A stretch of 10,471 nt of DNA from Methylaequor sp002691245 (GCA_002691245.1 NZHH01000067.1:1-10471), one strand, 5' to 3'. Positions 1 through 6,978 are shown, numbered from the stretch's first letter. Program-made: numbers and translations. Notes: generated by a model from the letters alone, not told the origin.

Positions 1-80
1 TATAATTTTAAACCCATATCATAACTAATATTTTATTTAAATAATGCATTAGATTGAAAAATATAATTAGGGTACAAAAC

Positions 81-308
81 ATGGAAGAAATCCAGTTCAT
101 CGAAAAAGGTAACTCTAAAAATTGTTTACTGCTTATTCACGGTTTTTGCAGTGGTCCTGAAGATTGGAAAGATCAAATAAAAAAATTTAGTACAAACAAT
201 GAAGTTTTTTTATTAGAAAATACCGGTCATTATATATCAATAGAAAAACCTCAAATAATTAATAAAATTATTTTAGATTGGTTAATTAGGTTAAAAGTTC
301 ATTTCTGA
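81..308 (+). CDS. Internally deleted alpha/beta-hydrolase (remnant, 75 aa)
   Basis: The first ~37 residues look like the start of an alpha/beta-hydrolase: a strand plus oxyanion-turn motif LLLIHGF (residues 16-22) and the following GPEDW. From residue ~43 the protein matches the very end of the fold: LLENTGHY (44-51), whose His50 would be the catalytic histidine, then a terminal helix. Everything between is missing, including the GxSxG nucleophile elbow and the acid residue, so about two thirds of a normal 230-270 residue enzyme is absent although the frame is open. The join lies near 201-215. I chose ATG at 81, 9 bases after AGGG (68-71); an in-frame TTG at 54 has no visible ribosome site. 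The 3' end overlaps the convergent DUF4387 gene by 18 bases. It is probably non-catalytic: a decaying gene, or an assembly join. Confidence 0.6.
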   Translation: MEEIQFIEKGNSKNCLLLIHGFCSGPEDWKDQIKKFSTNNEVFLLENTGHYISIEKPQIINKIILDWLIRLKVHF

Positions 309-590
309 AAGTAAAACTGCTAATTGTGCCCCGTGCATGTCTCTATCAAATACATCTCCTTGTATTATCTTCCTAGGAAAAGAAAATTTAATTACATTTA
401 AATCGTCAATCTCAAATCTCTTTAGATGTTGTTCATTTATCATAAGTAAATTCATTATTTCTGAATTTGTTAATTTATTACAAACTTCTTTGTATATTGT
501 TTTATTGCCACAAAAAATATCAATAGTAATCCAAAAAGGTCCTGCATTCTTAGATCTGATTTTTCTAACTTTTTCACCAAGAGTTAACAA
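291..590 (-). CDS. DUF4387 family protein, AtuA partner
   Basis: A small protein of 99 residues. It carries the family signature IRSKNAGPFWITIDI near its N-terminus, a central IKFSFPRKIIQGDVFDRD and the terminal MHGAQLAVLL. DUF4387 proteins are commonly encoded beside, or fused to, AtuA/DUF1446 proteins, and here the gene directly follows such a gene on the same strand. I prefer the TTG start at 590-588: AGAGG lies at 601-597, six bases before it, and family members usually begin about ten residues before the SKNAGP motif. The upstream ATG at 623 adds 11 poorly conserved residues, has no ribosome site and overlaps the AtuA gene. The stop of AtuA (594-592) falls between this ribosome site and the TTG, so translation is probably coupled. 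The biochemical role is unknown; by association it may act with AtuA in catabolism of an acyl or terpene-derived compound. Confidence 0.85.
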   Translation of the reverse strand: MLTLGEKVRKIRSKNAGPFWITIDIFCGNKTIYKEVCNKLTNSEIMNLLMINEQHLKRFEIDDLNVIKFSFPRKIIQGDVFDRDMHGAQLAVLLSEMNF

Positions 591-591
591 A

Positions 592-1947
592 TTATACCTC
601 TGATATTTTAATTTGAAATGCATCCATTGGATTATCCAGTTCTAAAATATGGTTTAATGCAAACGCATAAACACACCCTCTATCTGAATGAACTGGAGAA
701 AATGGAAAAGCAAATGTTGGGAGTTCTTCATTAGAGGAAAGTGGAAAATGTAATAAAAATGGATTTATTAATTTTGCTATTTCAGTAGAAATTTGATTTT
801 TTGATGTGATCAAACACAAAACACCAACTTCAACAGGACTTCTTATATTTTTTTCTAATTCTCCCAAAGTTGAGTTGAGACCTATGTGTCTAAATTCCAT
901 TGAATACTCAGAAGTGTCTATAGCCATTCTTTCGTTAATTTCCTTTTGTAAGAATTTTGATAACTTATCTGTCCATTTTTTTACATTTTCCACATAATTT
1001 TTGTCTCTCAACAAAACTAATAAAGAGGCTTGATATCCTGCAATCTTAGCTCCTTCTAGCTTAACACTATATTGTTTTGACGAATGCCATTTTGCACCCT
1101 CAACTCGAACCTTTTTTTTATCAATATTATAATAATTTGAGTAAGTTACATCCATATATCCTCCCGGTTCATGCAAAATATAAGGATCGGCATTTTCATA
1201 AAGCATATGGGCGGCAACTGTTTCAGAAGTACAGGATGCATTTTTAGACATTGGCACTACAGTAAATCCAGTTTTATCAAACTCTACCATGACAACGCCA
1301 GATGTTGGATTTGTTGTACATAGCGCACCACACTCAGCAACTTTAGCTCCATGCCAGGAAGAACCAGGATTAGCTCCTTTCATTAATGGCAAAGCTGAAA
1401 TAATTGCAGTATCAGTCGTTCTGCCAGCTAGAATGATTTCAGCCCCTGTGTTTATACATTCTTGTATTTGTTCAGCACCTGCAAGCGCAACGATATTTGT
1501 CATTTCTTCAATTAAATGATCATTAAGCATAGGGGCAGGATTTAAAGGAAAAATCTTACTTAATTGAAATTTTTTTTTGATAAAGTTTTTTTCTTGTTGG
1601 CAATATAATTTTGCAATTTTTATGTTTTGATTTAATTCTTCAGCTAATTCAATGGTAATATTTTCCATCCAATCAACCATCCCATTAGTTCCACACGTGC
1701 CACAGGAACCAATTANAAGTGGTACATTAGCTTTTTCTCTNGCTATCATNAGANTTTTCCACTCTGCTTTTATAGCAGCACGTGAATATTTCGATGTTCC
1801 TGAACCTAAAGAATATGGACCGCTATCTGTNGAGCCTCCATCAATACTAATAATGTCTGGATTATTTTTAACACCNTTGTNNAGAGCTTCTAAATCAAAA
1901 CCAAGACCAAGAACTCCTGAAGGNACTAATACTTTAATAGGTATCAT
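592..1947 (-). CDS. Acyclic terpene utilization AtuA family protein (DUF1446)
   Basis: A 451-residue cytoplasmic protein of the AtuA/DUF1446 family. Visible family motifs include an N-terminal PSGVLGLGFDLE (residues 9-20), IDGGSTDSGPYSLG (35-48, with the masked codon TCN read as Ser), IGSCGTCGTNGMVDW (79-93), AGRTTDTAI (174-182) and HMLYENADPYILHEPGG (247-263). The family is named from the acyclic terpene utilization cluster of Pseudomonas, but its reaction is not settled, and most marine relatives occur with DUF4387 in carboxylic-acid or acyl-CoA catabolism loci. The DUF4387 gene follows directly with its ribosome site inside this reading frame, so the pair is co-translated. The ATG at 1947 has no obvious ribosome site. 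Masked bases affect only the first ~80 residues (1716 onward). The call is firm; the substrate is unknown. Confidence 0.9.
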   Translation of the reverse strand: MIPIKVLXPSGVLGLGFDLEAXXXGVKNNPDIISIDGGXTDSGPYSLGSGTSKYSRAAIKAEWKXXMIXREKANVPLXIGSCGTCGTNGMVDWMENITIELAEELNQNIKIAKLYCQQEKNFIKKKFQLSKIFPLNPAPMLNDHLIEEMTNIVALAGAEQIQECINTGAEIILAGRTTDTAIISALPLMKGANPGSSWHGAKVAECGALCTTNPTSGVVMVEFDKTGFTVVPMSKNASCTSETVAAHMLYENADPYILHEPGGYMDVTYSNYYNIDKKKVRVEGAKWHSSKQYSVKLEGAKIAGYQASLLVLLRDKNYVENVKKWTDKLSKFLQKEINERMAIDTSEYSMEFRHIGLNSTLGELEKNIRSPVEVGVLCLITSKNQISTEIAKLINPFLLHFPLSSNEELPTFAFPFSPVHSDRGCVYAFALNHILELDNPMDAFQIKISEV

Positions 1948-2004
1948 TGTATAACTTTAGTAACAGTTAACTTTTCATANAANTTAAATTTATTTATTAT
2001 TAAT

Positions 2005-2940
2005 CTAATTAATACANTACATCCAATTTTTTTCATTNACAACTTCNCCTATAANTAAAAAGGGNCTGTTTCCTGTTTTTTTAGCATAATCTATTAAATC
2101 ANTGCTCTGNTCTGATTTTATGGTTAATCTATTATTCTTTGNNAATCCTTTTGATCCAACNACTAATANAAANTNAGATGANAAATCNACAAGNCCACTT
2201 NTTGGNTGTTTGGGNGCCATTATCTTATTGNATTTATATCCCCATGAATTCANNCANTTAATAGANATATCAATATATTTNGCNTTAACTTTAATTAAGC
2301 ATTGTTGNAAAATATTTTTATCTANACNTTCTAAACTNCGAATGGGNTANTCAANATTGATNTCNTCTTTAGAGNAAAANTTTTTCCATTTATCAATCTG
2401 ATTATCNGATGGAATAATNATAATAGTGTTAAAGTGTAATTTTGATTTAACTAAAATGCTTAGCTTAATTTCTGAATTAANTTTTTGATTGTCTAAAACT
2501 TTAGTAGAAACATTTTGAGNATTAAGTTTTTGTTTNTGNAACTTTATAATTTTNTTTATNTCATNNCTTTGAGANAAAGGAGTTANAACTTTGTTTTTAA
2601 AAAGNTTAANAAANTTTTNNCNTCCNTTNTCTTTTCCATAATATTTGTAATANTGATTGTCTAAAACACTTAGTTGATATAATGAATCAAAAGATGGNGG
2701 NGCTAATTCTCTGATTTCCATTATATTATTGTTAGAACCAATTGAATGCCATTTNGAAAGAGTNCCATTTGACATCCCAAGCTTTTGAGCTAACTCANCT
2801 TGTCTATTTNCTANCTGATTCAAAGCATTTGTTATAGCATCNGCCATCTCAAATATACTNTTTTTGACTNTNTTCTTGGCTAAATTAATNTTTATNACAT
2901 GATCATCAAGNGACATTATGTTTGGAATTTGTGTTTTCAT
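2005..2940 (-). CDS. Helix-turn-helix protein with degenerate MT-A70-like C-terminal domain
   Basis: A 311-residue protein with many masked bases. Residues ~28-100 look like a ParB/KorB-type DNA-binding module: a helix with DAITNAL, then an HTH with ELAQKLGMSN followed by a masked Gly, TL and SKWHSIG (49-68), then IRELxxPSFDSLYQLSVL (77-93). The last ~145 residues resemble an MT-A70 (IME4-like) methyltransferase fold in outline: LHFNTIxIIPSDN (168-180) where the catalytic strand should be, a PIRSLE segment (~199-204), NSWGYK (231-236) matching the usual WGFxY block, and LxVGSKG (~259-265) matching the late LxGxxG block. The catalytic DPPW is replaced by roughly IPSD, so methylation is unlikely. 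Its place between a MazG-like gene and atuA gives no function. It could be a plasmid- or phage-derived regulator. HTH fairly sure; methyltransferase relationship tentative. Confidence 0.55.
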   Translation of the reverse strand: MKTQIPNIMXLDDHXIXINLAKXXVKXSIFEMXDAITNALNQXXNRQXELAQKLGMSNXTLXKWHSIGSNNNIMEIRELXXPSFDSLYQLSVLDNXYYKYYGKXXGXXXFXXLFKNKVXTPXSQXXXIXKIIKXXKQKLNXQNVSTKVLDNQKXNSEIKLSILVKSKLHFNTIXIIPXDNQIDKWKXFXSKXXINXXXPIXSLEXXDKNIXQQCLIKVXXKYIDXSIXXXNSWGYKXNKIMXPKXPXSXLXDXSSXFXLXVGSKGXXKNNRLTIKSXQSXDLIDYAKKTGNXPFLXIXEVXNEKNWMXCIN

Positions 2941-2983
2941 TTTTTAGATTTAATTTTACTTTTANAGTTNAATAAATATTNTA

Positions 2984-3352
2984 CTAAAATTTTTTACCAC
3001 CNTCTTGAAGNCGGTTTGTAAGTTTATGATCTGCTCNAGACTTATTATACTCTAATTTTTCATAAATTGTTTCNCCTAAATTAAANCTCTTTGATTCAGC
3101 TAGATCAAATATCCGAATGACAGCATCAGCCAGTTCNACTTCCATCATTGATTTNTGTTTTAAATGGTTGTCCATTAANCCTTTTCTTGCACCTTCCATA
3201 GCTTCACTGATTTCTGAATGTATTAGACACAACAATTCTCCAACATTTCTATCTTTTTTTTTNCCTTCNGCATCATGCCACCAACCACCCTTTACAGCTG
3301 CTTCATGACAATCTTTTACACAACNATTAATACCTATAATATTTTTATTCAT
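2984..3352 (-). CDS. MazG-like nucleotide pyrophosphohydrolase
   Basis: A 122-residue, all-helical, single-domain MazG-like NTP pyrophosphohydrolase. The metal-binding acidic residues are visible as E47xxE50 in the helix SEISEAMEG and E73xxD76 in ELADAVIRIFD. The C-terminal EYNKSxADHKLTNxLQxGGKKF is the characteristic tail of the short phage- and bacterial-type members. Such enzymes hydrolyse (d)NTPs, often non-canonical ones, to the monophosphate and pyrophosphate; the exact substrate cannot be read from sequence. The ATG at 3352 is preceded by GAGGG at 3365-3361 with an 8-base spacer, a good ribosome site. It lies 26 bases after azlD and 43 bases before the HTH gene, so it is probably in one transcript with both. 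The length is normal for the short family, not a truncated full-size MazG. Confidence 0.88.
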   Translation of the reverse strand: MNKNIIGINXCVKDCHEAAVKGGWWHDXEXKKKDRNVGELLCLIHSEISEAMEGARKXLMDNHLKXKSMMEXELADAVIRIFDLAESKXFNLXETIYEKLEYNKSXADHKLTNXLQXGGKKF

Positions 3353-3378
3353 TAATTAATCCCTCAAGTAATTAAACG

Positions 3379-3687
3379 TTAAATATTNGACANTATTAAA
3401 AAACTTGCCATACCTATTGATATTGTAGCAAGAACATTATTCCAAATTATTGAAACAATTATTGCTATTAAAGCAGCATATAATTTGAAATTTTCGATTA
3501 AGAAAAAATTGTTATTTTCAATAATTGATANGTCATTAACNATAATNGGAGTTAAAACTGCTAAAGGAATATATTTAAATGNATGTTTCACNGATAANGG
3601 TAANTNACTTGNAATTATACCTGAAAGAGGAATAAATCTAATCAAAAAAGTAATGACGCCACATAAAATAATTAACGACCAAATCAT
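3379..3687 (-). CDS. azlD: AzlD family branched-chain amino acid export subunit
   Basis: A small integral membrane protein of 102 residues with three to four hydrophobic segments. The N-terminal pattern (TFLIRFIPLSG, then KYIPLAVLT) is that of the AzlD family, which has a conserved Arg-Phe-Pro near the first membrane helix and a second helix starting at a Val/Ile-Pro-Leu-Ala. AzlD works with the larger AzlC to export branched-chain amino acids and analogues across the inner membrane. Its ATG (3687-3685) overlaps the TGA of azlC (3686-3684) in an ATGA arrangement, so the two subunits are translationally coupled. Two masked bases (3688-3689) sit immediately upstream. Substrate specificity is inferred from the family only. 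Confidence 0.88.
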   Translation of the reverse strand: MIWSLIILCGVITFLIRFIPLSGIIXSXLXLXVKHXFKYIPLAVLTXIXVNDXSIIENNNFFLIENFKLYAALIAIIVSIIWNNVLATISIGMASFLIXXNI

Positions 3688-4373
3688 NNTTTTTTATCCC
3701 ATCTACTTGAAGCCATTCCTGCTAAGATACCAGTAAGGCCTGACAAAATTATCCAGAAATTTATATCTAAGTTTTTAAAAATNAGTGCTGATATTCCNGA
3801 NGAAATAACTGTGATAAGAGTTGATTTTGACTTAATCATTGGAATAATAATAGCTATAAAAGTAAGTGGTATGATAAATTGCAAATCTAAGAATTCCGGT
3901 AAATCGTTACCTAACCAGACGCCAAATAGTGTNGAAATTTGCCANGATACAAATAATGTTATNCCAGAACCTAAAAGATGATAATGAAGTATAGANTTAT
4001 CTGAATGGTTTATGAATTTTCTAATAGATACAGCNTAAGCTTCATCAGTAAGTAAATAAGCAAGCAACACTCGCCAACTNAAAGACAATTTATTTAAGTA
4101 TTCAACCATTGAAATACTATATAATAAATGCCGTGAATTTATTGCTCCTACAGTTGTGACTATCACTCCATATGGAGTAGANTTTGATAGAAGTTGAACA
4201 AATGCTATCTGACTNGCTCCACCAAAAATAATTGAAGACATAANAANNGCTTGCAANAAAGTTAAACCACTTTCAATAGCCATAACGCCATANATAATTC
4301 CAAAGGGNAAAACACCTAATTGTAAGGGTANCTCTTGAAGAACACCTTGTTTAAATATTTGCCACTTTTTCAT
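3684..4373 (-). CDS. azlC: AzlC family branched-chain amino acid export permease
   Basis: A 229-residue membrane protein of the AzlC family, the larger half of the two-subunit branched-chain amino acid exporter. Family motifs seen are PFGIxYGVMAIESGL (~23-37), the SSIIFGGxSQIAFVQLL segment (~46-62), AINSRHLLYSISM (~77-89) and LLTDEAxAVS (~107-116). These surround hydrophobic helices, with further ones at the C-terminus, giving about six to seven membrane spans. Length is normal. The gene is the first of the long minus-strand block and starts 91 bases from the divergent endonuclease III gene, so the operon promoter should lie in that gap. No clear ribosome site precedes the ATG. Masked bases affect scattered residues but no frame is broken. 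Confidence 0.9.
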   Translation of the reverse strand: MKKWQIFKQGVLQEXPLQLGVXPFGIXYGVMAIESGLTXLQXXXMSSIIFGGXSQIAFVQLLSXSTPYGVIVTTVGAINSRHLLYSISMVEYLNKLSXSWRVLLAYLLTDEAXAVSIRKFINHSDXSILHYHLLGSXITLFVXWQIXTLFGVWLGNDLPEFLDLQFIIPLTFIAIIIPMIKSKSTLITVIXXGISAXIFKNLDINFWIILSGLTGILAGMASSRWDKKX

Positions 4374-4464
4374 AATATTTATTATAAACTTTTTATGATT
4401 AATAAACCTGATATATATAATTATAAAACTAAAAATTATGANACNAAAATTTTGAGAATAGAAT
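4374..4464. promoter_or_regulatory. Divergent promoter gap between azlC and nth
   Basis: This 91-base AT-rich gap separates two divergently read genes and must hold, or abut, both promoters. A perfect TATAAT lies at 4416-4421 on the plus strand, 43 bases before the nth start, and another at 4386-4381 on the minus strand, 7 bases before azlC. Neither has a convincing TTGACA-like box at 16-18 bases, and the base composition makes chance matches likely. No palindrome stands out. Confidence 0.3.
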
Positions 4465-5118
4465 TTGTTAAAATCTGAACGNACTAAATTTATAATGGAT
4501 TTTTTGGAACAGACTTATCCAAATACGCCAGTTCCACTTAACAACAAAAATGTTTTTGAACTTTTAATCGCTGTATTGCTTAGTGCACAGTGTACAGATG
4601 AACGTGTAAATAAAGTAACACCCTCATTATTCAAAATTGCTGANAATCCTTTTGATATGGAAAAAATCCCTGTTGAAAAAATTTANGAAATTATTAGACC
4701 CTGTGGGCTTGCACCTCAAAAATCCAAAGCAATTTCTAATCTTTCTAAAATTCTTGTTAATAAATTTGATGGGATNGTTCCTAANGATATAAATGAATTA
4801 GAAAAATTACCTGGTGTTGGGCACAAAACAGCAAGTGTTGTAGTNTCNCAAGGNTTTGGTNTACCNGCTTTTCCAGTAGACACACATATTCATAGNCTTG
4901 CACAAAGNTGGGGTTTGACAAACGGNAAAAATGTTAAAACNACTGAGNATGATTTGAAACGTTTATTTCCAAAAGAAAAATGGAATAAACTTCATCTACA
5001 AATAATATTTTATGGTCGTGAATTTTGTTCNGCTTGGGCTTGTGACGGTACTGTNTGTAAAATATGTANNACTTGTTANCCAAAAAGAAAAAAGGCTGTA
5101 AAAACCAAGAAAAGTTAA
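4465..5118 (+). CDS. nth: Endonuclease III (DNA glycosylase/AP lyase)
   Basis: A base-excision repair enzyme of 217 residues that removes oxidised pyrimidines and cleaves the abasic site. The helix-hairpin-helix LPGVGHKTA (115-123) includes the Schiff-base lysine K121, and the catalytic aspartate D139 lies in FPVDTHIH. The N-terminal FELLIAVLLSAQCTD (31-45) is also typical. At the C-terminus the 4Fe-4S ligands look unusual: cysteines at 188, 193, 198, 201 and 204 instead of the classical C-x6-C-x2-C-x5-C. The TTG start at 4465 gives the usual N-terminal helix and has a weak GAGA ribosome site 7 bases upstream; the next in-frame ATG (4495) would cut into that helix. The gene ends 3 bases from the convergent photolyase gene. 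Of 20 masked bases, 17 are third codon positions. Confidence 0.95.
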   Translation: MLKSEXTKFIMDFLEQTYPNTPVPLNNKNVFELLIAVLLSAQCTDERVNKVTPSLFKIAXNPFDMEKIPVEKIXEIIRPCGLAPQKSKAISNLSKILVNKFDGXVPXDINELEKLPGVGHKTASVVXXQXFGXXAFPVDTHIHXLAQXWGLTNXKNVKXTEXDLKRLFPKEKWNKLHLQIIFYGREFCXAWACDGTXCKICXTCXPKRKKAVKTKKS

Positions 5119-5121
5119 AAA

Positions 5122-6645
5122 CTATATAAGTTGAAGTTGATTGTTTCTTTTTTTTGATGATTTTGTTCTTGNCCTACTTCCTAATTTTTCAAATACTATN
5201 TTTGATTTTTTTCTATAACCTTCTTTTAGAAATATAGATGATATTTTTGCTTTTGCGTCTCTTATTGCAGTCGGGTGATCAACAATTGGTTTAGGATAAT
5301 GTTTTCCAATTAAACAATTGACATTTTCTTGCGTCTCTAGATCCATTTTCCATGGCTCATGTATCCATATTTCTGGNATNTTTCTGAGTTCATGAACCCA
5401 TTTCTTTATAAATTTACCATTAATATCATGNTCCATTGATTGTTTNATTGGATTATAAATTCTTANTGTNTTNATACCAGTTACTCCAGATTGCATTTGT
5501 AATTGACTATAATGAATACCTGGNTCGTAGTCTGTAAAAGTTTGGGCTAAATGATGTCCNGTTTTTCTCCAATCAAGCCAAAGATCATAACTTGCAAAAC
5601 TNACTAACATTGCCCTCATTCTAAATGTNATCCATCCGTTATAATTTANACTTCTCATNCATGCATCTATAAATGGATAGCCTGTCAATCCTTCTTTCCA
5701 AGCTTTATAATANTCTANATTCATATTANCCTTTCTCAATTTATCATAAAAAGGNTGCATACATGAAGTTTCTATGGANGGTTGAGATTCTAATTTNTGA
5801 ATGAAATGGCATCTCCATGATAGCCTNGATTTAATTGCATTAAGNTTTCTATTACTAATTNTACTTNTATTTTGTTGAGNGTTGGTTTTATTTAAATNNA
5901 ATAATTTTATTATTTCTTTTGACGAGATNGTTCCCCAAGTCAAATGAGGNGAAATNCGAGAGCACGTTTTTTCAGATATCCCTGGTTTGGAAATATTAAA
6001 TAAATAATTNTGGCCNCTATCTTTNATAAAACTTTNTATTATTTTNAGAGCCTCNCTTCTTCCCCCTTTTTGAACTTCACCAATAAAATCGTTTTTAAAA
6101 ATAGGACTNTTTTTNTTAGGGATAGANCCTTNTAAAATTNNATNAANAGNNATTAGNGANANAGGTTTAGGAATTAANTTTTCTTTCATTCTTAAATTTC
6201 TNATNTTTGNCCAATCATCACGATTTTTCAAATTTCTTACTATACCNTTAGTNGGATACTCTATNANCGNAATATTTTTTTCATTANACCANTTTTTNAC
6301 ATTTANATCTCTGTNATAAGTCCATTGATTTCCTGTTTCTTCGTGAGNANATATTGAAATAATATTGAATTGTTTTGATAGCTCATTAAAAATATCAGTT
6401 ACAGAACCTATCCGTACAATCAGGGATTGACCAAGTTTTTTTAATTCTTTTCTTAACTCAATTAAACTGTCATAGATAAAACACCAATGTCTTTTGTTCG
6501 AAAAAGGTTGTTTCCAATATTCATATTCTACGACATATATTGGTAAAATTGGTTTTAGAATTTTTGAAGATTCAAATAAAGGTTTGTGATCTGTTATTCT
6601 TAAGTCTCTTTTAAACCATACTATTTGTATTTCAGATTTTTGCAT
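5122..6645 (-). CDS. Photolyase/cryptochrome family flavoprotein
   Basis: A 507-residue protein with the N-terminal Rossmann-like antenna domain (IVWFKRDLRITDH, 8-20; HEETGNQWTY, 101-110) and a C-terminal helical FAD-binding domain: LSWRCHFI (275-282), WKEGLTGYPFIDA (316-328), FRMRAMLxSFASYDLWLDWR (341-360), RIYNP (395-399) and YPKPIVDH (450-457). These show a light-driven flavoenzyme that repairs pyrimidine dimers or a signalling cryptochrome. The usual loop NNGGWQW between the last FAD helices is instead GIHYSQLQMQSG (376-387), seen in a bacterial subgroup annotated as photolyase-like; repair activity is not certain. It is the last gene of an operon whose two preceding small genes overlap it or each other. 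No frame break; masking affects residues ~100-410. Confidence 0.92.
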   Translation of the reverse strand: MQKSEIQIVWFKRDLRITDHKPLFESSKILKPILPIYVVEYEYWKQPFSNKRHWCFIYDSLIELRKELKKLGQSLIVRIGSVTDIFNELSKQFNIISIXXHEETGNQWTYXRDXNXKXWXNEKNIXXIEYXTXGIVRNLKNRDDWXXXRNLRMKEXLIPKPXXLXXXXXILXXSIPXKXSPIFKNDFIGEVQKGGRXEAXKIIXSFXKDXGXNYLFNISKPGISEKTCSXIXPHLTWGXISSKEIIKLXXLNKTNXQQNXSXISNRXLNAIKXRLSWRCHFIXKLESQXSIETSCMXPFYDKLRKXNMNXXYYKAWKEGLTGYPFIDAXMRSXNYNGWXTFRMRAMLXSFASYDLWLDWRKXGHHLAQTFTDYXPGIHYSQLQMQSGVTGXXTXRIYNPXKQSMXHDINGKFIKKWVHELRXXPEIWIHEPWKMDLETQENVNCLIGKHYPKPIVDHPTAIRDAKAKISSIFLKEGYRKKSXIVFEKLGSRXRTKSSKKRNNQLQLI

Positions 6646-6838
6646 GTTTAGCTTTACGGCCGTAGACTCTCTCTCTCCAAACTTGGAAACTACTATTTTT
6701 TAAATTTGATCTCATAATTTTTATAACTTCTTTTTCAGTTAGGTTTGTTTGAAATTTTATAGAGTCAAACCTTGTTTTATCACACCAAGCCATTTCAATA
6801 ACATTGTTGATATCATAATCTTTATTATTTATTTTCAT
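6632..6838 (-). CDS. DUF2805 / TIGR03643 family small protein
   Basis: A 68-residue protein recognised from its family pattern: IEMAWCDKTRFDSI (14-27), LTEKEVIKIMRSNLKNSSFQVWRERVYGRKAKH (33-65). The middle section has the spacing of a helix-turn-helix (LTEKEVIKIMRSNLKNSSFQ) and the tail is strongly basic, so nucleic-acid binding is plausible but not shown. Its ATG overlaps the stop of the upstream DUF2256 gene (ATGA at 6838-6835) and its own 3' end overlaps the photolyase gene by 14 bases, so all three are almost certainly co-translated. From memory, this family occurs beside photolyase/cryptochrome genes in other bacteria, which makes a role in flavoprotein function or DNA-damage handling a reasonable guess. 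No experimental function is known to me. Confidence 0.88.
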   Translation of the reverse strand: MKINNKDYDINNVIEMAWCDKTRFDSIKFQTNLTEKEVIKIMRSNLKNSSFQVWRERVYGRKAKHAKI

Positions 6839-6978
6839 TTTATTTTGACCCTGTTTCTTCTACACTTCTCACTACAATACTTTACTTCATCCCAAACTTT
6901 TTCCCATTTTTTTCTCCAAGTAAAAGGTCTTTCACAAATAAGACAAATTTTTGAAGGTAAATTTTCTTTTTTTATCAT
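6835..6978 (-). CDS. DUF2256 small Cys-rich (putative zinc-binding) protein, 47 aa
   Basis: This short gene is easily missed. It encodes 47 residues with the DUF2256 pattern: LPSKICLICERPFTWRKKWE (7-26), then VWDEVKYCSEKCRR (28-41). Four cysteines, C12xxC15 and C35xxxC39, are placed to bind one zinc ion, and the protein is rich in Lys and Arg with three to four Trp/Tyr residues around the site. It starts at ATG 6978-6976, 9 bases after the thioesterase stop, without a visible ribosome site, so it probably relies on coupling. Its TGA overlaps the ATG of the DUF2805 gene. Function is unknown; gene order ties it to the photolyase-family protein. I am sure of the family, not of the role. Confidence 0.9.
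   Translation of the reverse strand: MIKKENLPSKICLICERPFTWRKKWEKVWDEVKYCSEKCRRNRVKIK

Noticed and set aside
62..67. Perfect TATAAT before the hydrolase remnant.
   Set aside because: There is no -35-like box at a suitable distance and the region is nearly all A/T; it would leave a leader of only a few bases.
1289..1519. Open frame on the plus strand inside the AtuA gene.
   Set aside because: It is antisense to a clearly conserved protein and has no recognisable domain or ribosome site.
2005..3352. Possibility that the MazG-like and HTH genes form a toxin-antitoxin or phage-defence pair.
   Set aside because: They are adjacent in a housekeeping-like operon with azlCD and atuA, without a toxin domain or mobile-element marks; adjacency alone is not enough.
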